Origin: Clostridia bacterium
Lineage (GTDB): Bacteria > Bacillota > Peptococcia > DRI-13 > SV3-B141
DNA: 38,528 bases
Assembly (NCBI GenBank): GCA_018433015.1
Contig: JAHDSB010000033.1
Coordinates: forward strand, 1-38,528
Direction: 5' to 3'
Shown here: piece by piece, positions 1 through 7,779 of the stretch
How positions within the stretch are numbered: the first letter of the stretch is position 1
Layout: every line of letters begins with the position of its first letter
Position numbers and translations under genes: made by a program
Notes under the pieces: generated by a model
Database searches by the model: none
Told to the model about the DNA's origin: nothing
The model's input: the letters and a program-made list of their open reading frames with translations, nothing else

Positions 1-50
1 GTGTGATAATATTATTTCTTGTTTTTGCACTAAATTAATCATCCCCTGGT

Positions 51-80
51 CCCCCTATGAAATGTCATAGGGTTATTTTA
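51..80 (+). terminator. Rho-independent terminator-like hairpin at left edge
   Basis: Perfect 8-bp stem (53-60 with 65-72) around a 4-nt loop, followed by a T-rich tract TTATTTTA. It presumably ends a gene lying to the left of the window. The gene itself is not visible. Confidence 0.6.
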
Positions 81-140
81 TATTTCTCCTAGGGGAATTT
101 TCAAGTATTCTACTGGGGTAATTTTAGATTATCATAAACA

Positions 141-199
141 GCACTCGAAATCGTGTAAACCGCAAGGTTTCGTGGGTTCGAATCCCACTCTCTCCGCCA
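141..199 (+). other. 3' fragment of a tRNA-Ser gene, probable attachment-site scar
   Basis: From about 144 onward the sequence matches the 3' half of a class II tRNA. It has an anticodon-loop-like CTCGAAA and the 3' anticodon strand TCGTG, then a variable arm with 5-bp stem AAACC/GGTTT and GCAA loop. A T arm GTGGG-TTCGAAT-CCCAC and the acceptor strand TCTCTCC, discriminator G and CCA follow. Long variable arm plus discriminator G indicates serine; the loop would read anticodon CGA. No acceptor 5' strand, D arm or 5' anticodon strand lies upstream, so this is not a functional tRNA. Such 3' halves are what tRNA-targeting integrases leave at the far end of an inserted element. The polarity places the intact tRNA and the element to the left of the window. 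This origin is inferred; the truncation is seen. Confidence 0.75.
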
Positions 200-213
200 T
201 TCTAAAATAATGG

Positions 214-243
214 GTTTCACCAGTTTGAGGTGAAGCTTTTTTT
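214..243 (+). terminator. Terminator after the tRNA fragment
   Basis: An 8-bp stem (214-221 with 229-236, one G-T pair), 7-nt loop, then seven T. It was probably the native terminator of the tRNA-Ser gene carried along with the 3' fragment. A hairpin of closely similar arm sequence ends the zinc-ribbon gene near 4.7 kb. Confidence 0.7.
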
Positions 244-367
244 GTGTTTTAAAAGCTATTTTTCTAACCTTTTTCTAACTTACATTAACTACTGTTACAT
301 GGTGATGTAACGGCTAGATAGTGCTATGGTGGGAATATTTACTGGTTTATCTCAGTGGATTTATATA

Positions 368-396
368 TTGACAATAATAAAAATGAAATATATTAT
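368..396 (+). promoter_or_regulatory. Sigma-A promoter of marR-ftsH
   Basis: Consensus -35 TTGACA at 368-373, 17-bp spacer, -10 TATTAT at 391-396. The -10 box lies inside the 386-420 palindrome, so a protein bound there would block RNA polymerase. Confidence 0.75.
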
Positions 397-420
397 ATAT
401 GATTAATATATAATATATTT
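386..420 (+). promoter_or_regulatory. Perfect 15-bp inverted repeat, likely MarR operator
   Basis: Two perfectly complementary 15-base AT-only arms (386-400 and 406-420) are separated by GATTA. The palindrome covers the -10 box and ends one base before the AAGGAG ribosome-binding site of the MarR gene. MarR dimers classically bind such palindromes at their own promoters, so autorepression is the natural reading. A role as an RNA hairpin hiding the ribosome-binding site is the alternative. Confidence 0.65.
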
Positions 421-433
421 TAAGGAGATATAC

Positions 434-883
434 ATGAATATTTTTGATTTTAAGAAAAATATGTGGATTTATACAAGAAAAATCAATGAAAATACAAACA
501 AAGCTTTCTACCCTATATGTGAACAATATGGATTAACAATGTTGCAAGTAAGGATACTTATGGAATTATATCAGTATGGGTTTCATACCATTGGGAGTTT
601 AGCAAACAGTATAGATGTGGCTGGGGCTAATATATCTGCAATGTGTAAGAAACTTGAAAGAAGCGGTTTCTTAGAGCGTACAAGAGATAAAAAGGATGAG
701 AGAGTAGTAATGGTAATTCTCACAGAAAAGGGAAATGAGATCGTAGTAGAGATAATTAGAGCAATAGATGTGAAAATTTCACAACATATTAATGGTGAAA
801 CAGAAGAAACTCTGGAAGCCATAATTTTGGGACTTGAAAAATTAAATGATCTTTTACTAAGGATTAGTTCAGATGAGAACTAA
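434..883 (+). CDS. MarR family transcriptional regulator
   Basis: The 149-residue length and layout are those of MarR proteins: a helical N-terminus, a winged helix at roughly 35-105 (GLTMLQVRILMELYQYG, then SLANSIDVAGANISAMCKKLE) with a wing containing the DxRxVxxxLTEKG pattern typical of the family, and a C-terminal dimerisation helix. The start is ATG 434, preceded by AAGGAGATATAC. The gene lies 33 bp upstream of ftsH under one sigma-A promoter, so the two are probably one operon. The palindrome over the promoter suggests autorepression, relieved by an unknown ligand. MarR family members usually respond to small phenolics, antibiotics or oxidants; nothing in this sequence identifies the ligand. 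The family assignment is secure; the regulon is inferred. Confidence 0.9.
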   Translation: MNIFDFKKNMWIYTRKINENTNKAFYPICEQYGLTMLQVRILMELYQYGFHTIGSLANSIDVAGANISAMCKKLERSGFLERTRDKKDERVVMVILTEKGNEIVVEIIRAIDVKISQHINGETEETLEAIILGLEKLNDLLLRISSDEN

Positions 884-916
884 TATATTTTGTTATTTTG
901 GAGAGGAGCAGTTTAA

Positions 917-2743
917 ATGAAAGTACAAAAAGATCCCAAGAAACCCATTATATATTATTCTGTAATTGTAATGAGCATTGTGATGATTCTCAATGCTTTT
1001 ATTTTCCCCATGATTTTAAGACAAAAAATCACTCAGGTTGATTATGGAACGTTTTTAAAACAAATTGATGAGGGAAAGGTTAAGACTGTAGAGATTCAAG
1101 ATAATCAAATAGGCTTTGTTACCAGTGATAAAGGAAATGAAAATCTTTATGTAACTGGTCGTATGGATGATCCTGAGTTGGTTAATCGGCTATATAATGC
1201 AAATGTTAAATTTAACAAGGTTATTCCAAGAGAAAGCTCTCCATTTTTAAAATTTTTCTTATCTTGGATTTTTCCAATTATCATATTTATTGGAATAGGG
1301 CAGCTGTTTGCAAAAAAAATGCAAAGTAAAATGGGAGGTTTAGGGAATGCTATGACCTTTGGTAAAAGTAACGCCAAAGTATATGTTGAGGCCCAAACTG
1401 GTAAATCATTTGCAGATGTAGCAGGTCAGGATGAAGCAAAAGAAGCACTACAAGAAATAGTGGATTTCCTGTATGATCCCCATAAATACAAAGAAATCGG
1501 TGCTAATGTTCCCAAGGGAGCCTTGTTAGTAGGGCCTCCAGGGACAGGTAAAACACTTCTTGCTAAAGCAGTTGCAGGAGAATCCAAAGTACCTTTCTTT
1601 TCAATTTCAGGATCTGAATTTGTAGAGATGTTTGTTGGAATGGGAGCGGCAAGAGTTAGAGACTTATTTAAACAGGCTCAAGCAAAAGCTCCATGTATTG
1701 TATTTATAGATGAAATAGATACTATCGGTAAAAGCCGCAATTCAGGAGGGCTAGGTGGTAATGATGAAAGGGAACAAACATTAAATCAACTTTTAACAGA
1801 AATGGACGGTTTCGATGCAGATAAAGGAGTAGTAATCTTAGCAGCAACCAATAGACCAGAAACTCTTGATAAAGCGCTTCTTAGACCTGGAAGATTCGAT
1901 AGACGAATCCCAGTAGAATTGCCTGATCTATTAGGGCGTGAAGCGATTTTAAAGGTACATGCTAAAAAAGTTAAGCTAGGTGGAAAGATAGATTTTAATG
2001 CAATTGCCAGAGCTACATCGGGAGCATCAGGGGCAGATTTGGCCAACATCATTAATGAATCAGCTCTTCGTGCAGTAAAACTTGGTCGTAAGCAGGTTAT
2101 TCAAAGTGACTTAGAAGAGTCCGTAGAGGTTGTGATAGCTGGTTATCAAAGAAAAAATGCTGTGATATCTGAGAAAGATAAATTGACTATAACTTATCAC
2201 GAAGTGGGTCACGCTTTGGTTGCCGCAAAACAGAGTCATTCAGCACCTGTGCATAAAATAACAATAATACCTAGAACATCTGGGGCTTTAGGTTATACAA
2301 TGCAGGTAGAACAGGGTGAAAAGGTGCTTATGACTAAGGAACAAGTTCTAGATAAAATCACAACATATATGGGAGGACGAGCTGCAGAGGAGTTTATATT
2401 TAATACTGTCACTTCTGGCGCATCCAATGATATTGAACAGGCAACAAAAATGGCTAGAGCCATGGTTACGAGGTTTGGTATGAGTGAAAAATTTGATATG
2501 ATGGCTTTAGAAACTGTAAACAATCAATATTTAGGAGGAGATAATTCACTATTGGTATCTACTGAAACTGCTTCTAAAATTGATGAAGAGGTTCTTAAAA
2601 TTATCAAAGCTGCCCATCACAAAGCAACCCAGATTTTAGAGGAGAATAAAGAAAAACTACATGAATTAGCAAAGTATCTTTATGAAAAAGAAACTATATC
2701 AGGTGAAGAGTTTATGGCAATTTTATCAAATAATATTTGCTAA
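917..2743 (+). CDS. ftsH: ATP-dependent zinc metalloprotease FtsH
   Basis: A 608-residue membrane AAA+ protease that degrades misfolded or regulated membrane and cytosolic proteins. A first membrane helix lies at about 12-34, an external domain follows, and a second helix sits at about 110-130. The AAA+ module has Walker A GPPGTGKT at 206-213, Walker B IVFIDEID and the arginine-finger region LRPGRFDRR. The M41 protease domain has the zinc site HEVGH at 428-432 and a third ligand Asp at about 505 in [14 protein letters not shown] replaces the commoner HEAGH, but the metal and catalytic residues are intact. GAGGAG precedes ATG 917. The gene follows marR, not the tilS-hpt context of the usual housekeeping ftsH, so it may be an additional, regulated copy. 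The enzyme call is certain; paralogue status is inferred. Confidence 0.96.
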   Translation: MKVQKDPKKPIIYYSVIVMSIVMILNAFIFPMILRQKITQVDYGTFLKQIDEGKVKTVEIQDNQIGFVTSDKGNENLYVTGRMDDPELVNRLYNANVKFNKVIPRESSPFLKFFLSWIFPIIIFIGIGQLFAKKMQSKMGGLGNAMTFGKSNAKVYVEAQTGKSFADVAGQDEAKEALQEIVDFLYDPHKYKEIGANVPKGALLVGPPGTGKTLLAKAVAGESKVPFFSISGSEFVEMFVGMGAARVRDLFKQAQAKAPCIVFIDEIDTIGKSRNSGGLGGNDEREQTLNQLLTEMDGFDADKGVVILAATNRPETLDKALLRPGRFDRRIPVELPDLLGREAILKVHAKKVKLGGKIDFNAIARATSGASGADLANIINESALRAVKLGRKQVIQSDLEESVEVVIAGYQRKNAVISEKDKLTITYHEVGHALVAAKQSHSAPVHKITIIPRTSGALGYTMQVEQGEKVLMTKEQVLDKITTYMGGRAAEEFIFNTVTSGASNDIEQATKMARAMVTRFGMSEKFDMMALETVNNQYLGGDNSLLVSTETASKIDEEVLKIIKAAHHKATQILEENKEKLHELAKYLYEKETISGEEFMAILSNNIC

Positions 2744-2933
2744 ATATAAAAAAGAAAAGAGTTATTGTAGTATACGAGAATATAATAATAAAACAAAAAT
2801 AAAGCAATAGAACTATATAAATATCAGATTCCAGAGTTAGAGTACCATAATCAGTTCTTAACATGCTATTGGTGAAGAAATAATTATCATCCTAAAAGAG
2901 GTTTTGTAAATTCTTATAACTGGAGGTATAACT

Positions 2934-3341
2934 GTGAAGGACAATGTTTTTGAATTTAAGATTTCAACAACAAAGTCTCAACAATTTGTAGACATCACGT
3001 ATTGTATTAATCAAGCTCTAGAAAAAACGCATATTAAAGATGGCATTGTGGTTATTTATTGTCCTCATACCACAGCGGGTATCACAATTAATGAAAATGC
3101 TGATCCCGATGTAGTAAGAGACATCATATCAGCCCTTAATAAGGTATTTCCTGTAGAGGGGGATTATAGACATATGGAAGGAAACTCTCATGCCCATCTG
3201 AAATCATCTTATATGGGTGCTGAGAAGATAGTTATAATAAACGAAGGTAAACCTCTTTTAGGAACATGGCAAAGCCTTTATTTTTGTGAATTTGATGGAC
3301 CTAGAATCAGAAAAGTATTTGTTAAAGTTATAGAAGGCTAG
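2934..3341 (+). CDS. YjbQ/UPF0047 family protein
   Basis: A 135-residue single-domain protein matching the YjbQ (UPF0047) family throughout. It has the HTTAGITINENADPDV segment at about 45-60, the histidine-rich GNSHAHLKSS block, and the closing GTWQSLYFCEFDGPRxRKVxV stretch, with conserved histidines that form a metal site in known structures. Family members have been reported to have thiamine-phosphate-synthase-like activity, but the physiological role is unsettled. The start is GTG 2934, chosen for the strong GGAGG at about 2922. About 190 bp of gene-free, AT-rich sequence separates it from ftsH; I see no clear structure there. It appears to be a single-gene unit. Confidence 0.88.
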   Translation: MKDNVFEFKISTTKSQQFVDITYCINQALEKTHIKDGIVVIYCPHTTAGITINENADPDVVRDIISALNKVFPVEGDYRHMEGNSHAHLKSSYMGAEKIVIINEGKPLLGTWQSLYFCEFDGPRIRKVFVKVIEG

Positions 3342-3400
3342 GTATATAGAGAGAGATTCAAAGGTATAAATATTAGCTAAAATAAATAGTAAAGGAAAGT

Positions 3401-4324
3401 ATGATGAAGATAGATAGGTTATTTTCCATTGTCATAATACTATTACAAAAAAATAAGGTAACAGCCCAAGAGCTGGCGGAAAGATTTGAAGTATCTACTA
3501 GAACAATATATCGAGATATTAATGTGTTATCTGCGGCAGGAATCCCTATTTATGCTAATAAAGGTAAGGGAGGAGGTATAGCTTTATTAGAAGATTATAC
3601 AATAAGCAAAACAATGATTTCTGAGAAAGATAGTGAGGGGTTATTACTAGCGTTGAAAACTATGCAAGCAATTAATTATCCAAATATTGAAACAATATTT
3701 AATAAACTATCTTCGTTATTCAAGAGTGTCAGTATAGATGATTGGATTGAAGTAGATTATTCAGAGTGGGATACAAGTACAGATAACATTAAAAAATTTA
3801 ATACTATAAAAGGTGCAATAATAAATAGTAAATGTATAAAGTTCAAATATTTTAATTCTTATGGTAAAAAAACTGAACGAAAAGTTAATCCTCTTAAACT
3901 TATATATAAAGGTCAAGCATGGTATCTATGGGCTTTTTGCAGGTTTAGAAATGACTTTAGGTTATTTAAAATAAATAGATTAAGGGATTTAAATGTTTTA
4001 GAAGAAGTTTTTAATAGAAGGGAACTAGCTAAATTAAAAACATATAAATATGAAATAAGGGATAGTATGATAAGTAAAACTGTAGATTTAAAATTGGAAT
4101 TTAAATCTACAGTTTTGTACCGCCTTTATGATTATTTTGATGAGAAAGATCTAATTAGAAATAGTGAGGACTCATATCAACTTAACATAACTTTTCCGGA
4201 GGGAGAATGGATCTATTCTTTTTTACAATCTTTCGGAGAAAATGTTAAGGTCATTTATCCACAAAATGTAAAGGATGAATTAATAAAGAGATTAGAAGCA
4301 AATCTTAAAAATTATAAAAGTTAA
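3401..4324 (+). CDS. HTH-11/WYL-domain transcriptional regulator (YafY type)
   Basis: 307 residues. The N-terminal winged helix at about 5-60 (VTAQELAERFEVSTRTIYRDINVLSAAG) is followed by a WYL domain centred near 150-195 with the diagnostic KGQAWYLWAFCR segment and the conserved downstream arginine (FRLFKINRL). A C-terminal WCX-like region (about 220-305) completes the standard layout. WYL proteins sense small molecules or nucleic-acid ligands and act as repressors or activators. AAAGGAAAG precedes ATG 3401; the next codon is also ATG, so 3404 is possible. The gene lies just upstream of a zinc-ribbon gene and two inverted repeats, one of which might be its binding site. The target is not known. 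Confidence 0.9.
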   Translation: MMKIDRLFSIVIILLQKNKVTAQELAERFEVSTRTIYRDINVLSAAGIPIYANKGKGGGIALLEDYTISKTMISEKDSEGLLLALKTMQAINYPNIETIFNKLSSLFKSVSIDDWIEVDYSEWDTSTDNIKKFNTIKGAIINSKCIKFKYFNSYGKKTERKVNPLKLIYKGQAWYLWAFCRFRNDFRLFKINRLRDLNVLEEVFNRRELAKLKTYKYEIRDSMISKTVDLKLEFKSTVLYRLYDYFDEKDLIRNSEDSYQLNITFPEGEWIYSFLQSFGENVKVIYPQNVKDELIKRLEANLKNYKS

Positions 4325-4330
4325 TCTAGA

Positions 4331-4350
4331 TATGACATACTGATGTCATA
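4331..4350 (+). repeat. Perfect inverted repeat, TATGACAT arms
   Basis: Perfect 8-base arms (4331-4338 and 4343-4350) with a 4-nt spacer, starting 6 bases after the WYL regulator's stop. The following TTTAATTT could make it a weak terminator; it could equally be a protein-binding palindrome for the adjacent regulator. Confidence 0.6.
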
Positions 4351-4352
4351 TT

Positions 4353-4381
4353 TAATTTGATATTGTTATATTATCAAATTA
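4353..4381 (+). repeat. Perfect 10-bp inverted repeat before the zinc-ribbon gene
   Basis: Arms TAATTTGATA (4353-4362) and TATCAAATTA (4372-4381) are perfectly complementary across a 9-nt spacer. The right arm runs into the AAAGGGAG ribosome-binding site. It is a candidate operator or an RNA hairpin controlling translation of the zinc-ribbon protein. Confidence 0.6.
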
Positions 4382-4395
4382 AAGGGAGTGTTTAT

Positions 4396-4656
4396 ATGGA
4401 TAATATTAAATATTGTCAAAGTTGTGCAATGCCCTTACAAGGTGAAGAATTGTATGGAACTAATGAAGATGGAAGTAAAAACCAGGATTACTGTTTGTAT
4501 TGTTATGAAAAAGGGGTTTTTAAAGGGAATATGACAATGGGGGAAATGATTGAATTTTGTATTCCTCATATGGTTAAAGCTAATCCAAATATAAGTGAAC
4601 AAGAAGCAAGAGAATGTATGTATAGATTCTTTCCAAAATTAAAAAGGTGGCGATAG
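4396..4656 (+). CDS. Small putative zinc-ribbon protein
   Basis: 86 residues from ATG 4396, chosen because AAAGGGAG lies 8 bases before it; a TTG start at 4357 would place the inverted repeat inside the gene. Two CxxC pairs (C7/C10 and C33/C36) form a likely zinc ribbon, with YCQSCAMPL and DYCLYCYEKG as the knuckles. The rest is a short helical tail (MTMGEMIEFCIPHM, ISEQEARECMYRFFP). This matches the putative zinc-ribbon family common in clostridia, often found beside regulators. No catalytic residues are seen and the function is unknown. Its tight position behind the WYL regulator suggests co-regulation. Confidence 0.82.
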   Translation: MDNIKYCQSCAMPLQGEELYGTNEDGSKNQDYCLYCYEKGVFKGNMTMGEMIEFCIPHMVKANPNISEQEARECMYRFFPKLKRWR

Positions 4657-4690
4657 TAGTACAATAAATTATAAAAATACTCATTCTGAG

Positions 4691-4718
4691 GCTTCACCGA
4701 TTAAGGTGAGGCTTTTTT
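4691..4718 (+). terminator. Terminator after the zinc-ribbon gene
   Basis: An 8-bp stem (4691-4698 with 4705-4712, one T-G pair), 6-nt loop, then six T. The arms closely resemble the terminator at 214-243. Confidence 0.85.
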
Positions 4719-4725
4719 GTGTTTT

Positions 4726-4754
4726 TTGGTGTTATTTTCCCTAGATGGTATAAT
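4726..4754 (+). promoter_or_regulatory. Sigma-A promoter of the MBOAT-DHHW operon
   Basis: -35 TTGGTG at 4726-4731, 17-bp spacer and a perfect -10 TATAAT at 4749-4754, about 55 bp before the MBOAT start and immediately after the upstream terminator. Confidence 0.7.
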
Positions 4755-4808
4755 ACCAAAGGAAGAAATGTTCTTAAAGGTTAAAAAATTGGAACGGAGT
4801 GAGAGTAT

Positions 4809-6227
4809 TTGGTATTTTCCAGTTTGACATTTTTGTATTTATTTTTGCCCATTAATATAATAGTTTATTTTTTAAATAAAAATGAAAAATATAGGAATTG
4901 GGTCTTAATAATATTTTCATTATTTTTTTATGCTTATGGTGAACCTGTATGGGTTTCATTATTAATTTTCAGTGCAACAGTGGATTTTTTTCATGGGAAA
5001 ATTATAGAAAAATATCAGGGACAATGGCGGAGTAAGGCGGCGCTTATAAGTTCAATAGTAATTAATCTTTCTTTATTAGGGTTTTTTAAATATTGGGGAT
5101 TCTTTATTAATAATGTTAATGTTATTTTTCAAGGAAATTTACCTTATCGTGAATTTATGTTACCCATCGGAATCTCCTTCTACACATTTCAGACCTTATC
5201 ATACTCAATTGATGTTTATCGTGGAGAGGTTAAAGCACAGAAAGAATATCATAAGTTTTTATTGTTTGTTTCCATATTTCATCAATTAGTGGCAGGTCCC
5301 ATTGTCAGATATAAGGATATTGCAGCAGAAATAGAACATCGCACTATTACCTGGGACAAGATTTCCTATGGCGTCAACCGGTTTATTCAAGGGTTAGGTA
5401 AAAAAGTATTGATAGCAAATACTGCAGGAAATATTGCCACTAAATTTTTAGATAAGGGATTTGATCAATTAACAGTAGCAGGGGCTTGGTTTGGCATTAT
5501 TATGTTTGCCTTCCAAATTTATTTTGATTTCTCAGGGTATTCCGATATGGCTATCGGATTAGGACGTATATTTGGCTTTACTTATAAAGAAAATTTTAAT
5601 TATCCTTACATAGCAAGATCAGCAACGGAATTTTGGCGTCGATGGCATATATCCCTGGGCAGTTTTTTTAGGGATTATGTTTATATTCCTCTGGGAGGAA
5701 AACGCAGGTTGCAATTAAGAAATATCTGTATAGTTTGGTTTTTAACAGGGCTTTGGCATGGGGCTAGCTGGAATTTTGTTGCCTGGGGAATGTTTTATGG
5801 TGCTTTAATTTCCCTAGAAAAAGTGTTTTTACTAAAAGTATTTGATAAGATACCTAAATGGATTTCTCATATGTACTTATTAGTAGCCATGTTAGTAGGC
5901 TGGGTATTTTTTTATTTTACAGATATGTCTCATGGTTTAACTTTTATTAAAATCATGTTTGGCATGGGTCAGGTTCAAATGATTAATACAGAGTTTATAA
6001 TCTATTTTATGAATAATAGTATCTTCTTTACTGTAGCAGCACTAGCTTCTACGCCCCTTATAAAAAAATTCTATAATAAAATTAGCAACAGTTTTTCAAA
6101 GAAGAGAATACTGCAAGGGCGAGTAATAGGGATCATAAATGCAAGTATAGTTACTATAGTTCTCTGGTTTTCCACAGCTTTTCTAGTAGGTGAGTCATAT
6201 AATCCTTTCTTATACTTCAGATTCTAG
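4809..6227 (+). CDS. MBOAT family O-acyltransferase (AlgI/DltB-like)
   Basis: 472 residues with about ten membrane helices. It has the family hallmarks FDFSGYSDMAIGLGR, EFWRRWHISLGSFFRDYVYIPLGG and GLWHGASWNF, the last holding the putative catalytic His at 317. Such proteins pass an acyl (usually acetyl) group across the membrane for O-acylation of surface polysaccharide, alginate or cell wall polymers. The start is TTG 4809, with GGAG upstream and an N-terminus (VFSSLTFLYLFLPI) typical of AlgI-like proteins. The stop is 11 bases before the DHHW gene, whose ribosome-binding site overlaps it, so the two are coupled. The polymer acetylated cannot be read from this sequence; no glycosyltransferases lie nearby. 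Confidence 0.93.
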   Translation: MVFSSLTFLYLFLPINIIVYFLNKNEKYRNWVLIIFSLFFYAYGEPVWVSLLIFSATVDFFHGKIIEKYQGQWRSKAALISSIVINLSLLGFFKYWGFFINNVNVIFQGNLPYREFMLPIGISFYTFQTLSYSIDVYRGEVKAQKEYHKFLLFVSIFHQLVAGPIVRYKDIAAEIEHRTITWDKISYGVNRFIQGLGKKVLIANTAGNIATKFLDKGFDQLTVAGAWFGIIMFAFQIYFDFSGYSDMAIGLGRIFGFTYKENFNYPYIARSATEFWRRWHISLGSFFRDYVYIPLGGKRRLQLRNICIVWFLTGLWHGASWNFVAWGMFYGALISLEKVFLLKVFDKIPKWISHMYLLVAMLVGWVFFYFTDMSHGLTFIKIMFGMGQVQMINTEFIIYFMNNSIFFTVAALASTPLIKKFYNKISNSFSKKRILQGRVIGIINASIVTIVLWFSTAFLVGESYNPFLYFRF

Positions 6228-6238
6228 GAGATGAGCAA

Positions 6239-7513
6239 GTGTCTATAAAACATATAAATATTGTAGTTTTTTTTGCTATCTTGATAATAATAGGTGCAAT
6301 TAACGTTTTAATCCCCCATGAACAAATTAAAATCGAAAGTGAGAATAGAATGACAAAACCTATGCCCGAGTTTTCTTTAGGAAAATTATTTTCCGGTGAT
6401 TATTTTAAGGAATTTGATGCTTTTTTTGCTGATAATTTTGTAAAGAGAAATACATATGTCTCACTAAGCAAGAAGATAAAAGCTTTTAAAGGTTTGGAGT
6501 GGGGAGATAAAGCAGAACTTGTTGATTATGCAGGGGCAAATATTGATCAAAAAGGAAATACTTATTGTATGGAAAAGCAGCGGGCAGAAGATAAAGAATT
6601 AACAAACAAAGGGGAGACTTTAGAGGGTACAGTGGAAAATTCTAACTGGGGTAAAATACTTATTTATAATAATGCAGCTATGGAACTTAATACTTATGAT
6701 GAAAAGGCTGCAAAAAATTATGCGGAAAGTATAAACGCTTATGCAGATCGTTTTAGTGAGATAAATGTTTATTCTTTGCTTGTTCCAACGCAAATTGAAT
6801 TTATAAATAATGAGAGATATCGAGAGCTAAGTGTCTCTGAAAGGCAAACTATTGCTGATACGCAAGGGTTTCTCAACAATAAAGTGATCCCTGTTAATGT
6901 TTATGATAATTTAGCTGTTCATTCAGATGAGTATATTTATTTTCGGACAGATCATCATTGGACTCAGAGAGGAGCTTTTTATGGTTATCAAGCCTTTGTT
7001 GAATGTTTAGGTGAAAAGAAACCTTCATTGAGTGATTATGAAAAAACTGATTATGGTGAGTTTCTAGGTAGTCTATATTTAGTAACTAGGAATGAAAAAC
7101 TAAAGGAAAATCCTGATTATATAGAACTTTTTGATCCACAAGTTTCCCATAAATATCAGAGTCTGGCTGAAAAAGTTTATTATAATGAGGGTCAGGTATT
7201 CGTTAAAAAATGGTTGAAAACTGCTGATAAGTATGCAGTATTTCTTGGTAGTGATCAACCTATAGTTAAAATTGAAACTAATCAAAATTATGGGAGAAAT
7301 ATCCTGGTGTTAAAAGATTCATATGCCAATGCATTAGTACCATACCTAATGGGTGTAGCAGATAATATTGTTGTTATCGATCCTAGACTTTTTACCGGGA
7401 AGGTAGACGATGTAATTGCTAAGCATGATATTACAGATATACTCTTTATTAATTATGCGTTAATTACTAGATGGGATGGATATGCTCAATTGTATAGCAA
7501 TTTGTTAAAATAA
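6239..7513 (+). CDS. DHHW/AlgJ-AlgX-like SGNH acetyltransferase partner
   Basis: A 424-residue extracellular protein anchored by one N-terminal helix (about 6-23). It has the signature DHHW at 238-241 (within RTDHHWTQRGAFYGY) and a C-terminal SGNH-type nucleophile block KDSYANALVPY with Ser at about 361. The layout matches DHHW and AlgJ/AlgX proteins, which take acetyl groups from the MBOAT partner and place them on polysaccharide outside the cell. The start is GTG 6239, 8 bases after TAGGAG. It is the second gene of a two-gene operon with the MBOAT gene. The two together look sufficient for acetyl transfer, but the acceptor is unknown. Confidence 0.88.
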   Translation: MSIKHINIVVFFAILIIIGAINVLIPHEQIKIESENRMTKPMPEFSLGKLFSGDYFKEFDAFFADNFVKRNTYVSLSKKIKAFKGLEWGDKAELVDYAGANIDQKGNTYCMEKQRAEDKELTNKGETLEGTVENSNWGKILIYNNAAMELNTYDEKAAKNYAESINAYADRFSEINVYSLLVPTQIEFINNERYRELSVSERQTIADTQGFLNNKVIPVNVYDNLAVHSDEYIYFRTDHHWTQRGAFYGYQAFVECLGEKKPSLSDYEKTDYGEFLGSLYLVTRNEKLKENPDYIELFDPQVSHKYQSLAEKVYYNEGQVFVKKWLKTADKYAVFLGSDQPIVKIETNQNYGRNILVLKDSYANALVPYLMGVADNIVVIDPRLFTGKVDDVIAKHDITDILFINYALITRWDGYAQLYSNLLK

Positions 7514-7543
7514 TTGACGTGATAGCCATAAAAAGAGTATAAT
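7514..7543 (+). promoter_or_regulatory. Sigma-A promoter of the ECF/radical-SAM leader
   Basis: -35 TTGACG at 7514-7519, 18-bp spacer, perfect -10 TATAAT at 7538-7543. It begins the base after the DHHW stop codon; transcription should start near 7550. Confidence 0.75.
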
Positions 7544-7549
7544 TTTCTT

Positions 7550-7779
7550 AGTAATAGTCAGTTTTAATAAAAAAGTTCAAATCAATCAAGGATATCCTTG
7601 ATTAATTTGTCCATATAAAAAGTAAGACCTTGCAAAAAAGATTTATCTAATTTGCGAAGGGATTAGTGCATATTAGGATCCATAAACTATGTTAACTTTC
7701 CTTTGGCAAAGGAAAGTTTTTTTATTGCCTTATTTTTAGATGAATTATCAGTTACATAAATTAAGGGGGAATTATTTAA
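7550..7779 (+). ncRNA. Structured 5' leader, candidate riboswitch or attenuator
   Basis: About 230 nt lie between the predicted transcription start and the ATG at 7779. The leader contains a perfect 20-base palindrome (7584-7603), a stem pairing 7628-7636 with 7651-7660 (one bulge), CTAAT/ATTAG and CATA/TATG alternatives, and a terminator at 7694-7723. CGAAGG at 7655-7660 can pair with CCTTTG at 7700-7705 in the left terminator arm, so an antiterminator is possible. I recognise none of the conserved cores of the TPP, FMN, SAM, THF, preQ1 or T-box classes. The regulatory role is inferred from geometry. Confidence 0.5.
7694..7723 (+). terminator. Strong terminator inside the leader
   Basis: A perfect 11-bp stem (7694-7704 with 7708-7718), 3-nt loop and continuous T tract to 7723. 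It lies downstream of its own promoter and about 55 bp upstream of the ECF gene, so it should act as a conditional attenuator, not as the end of the DHHW operon. Confidence 0.85.
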
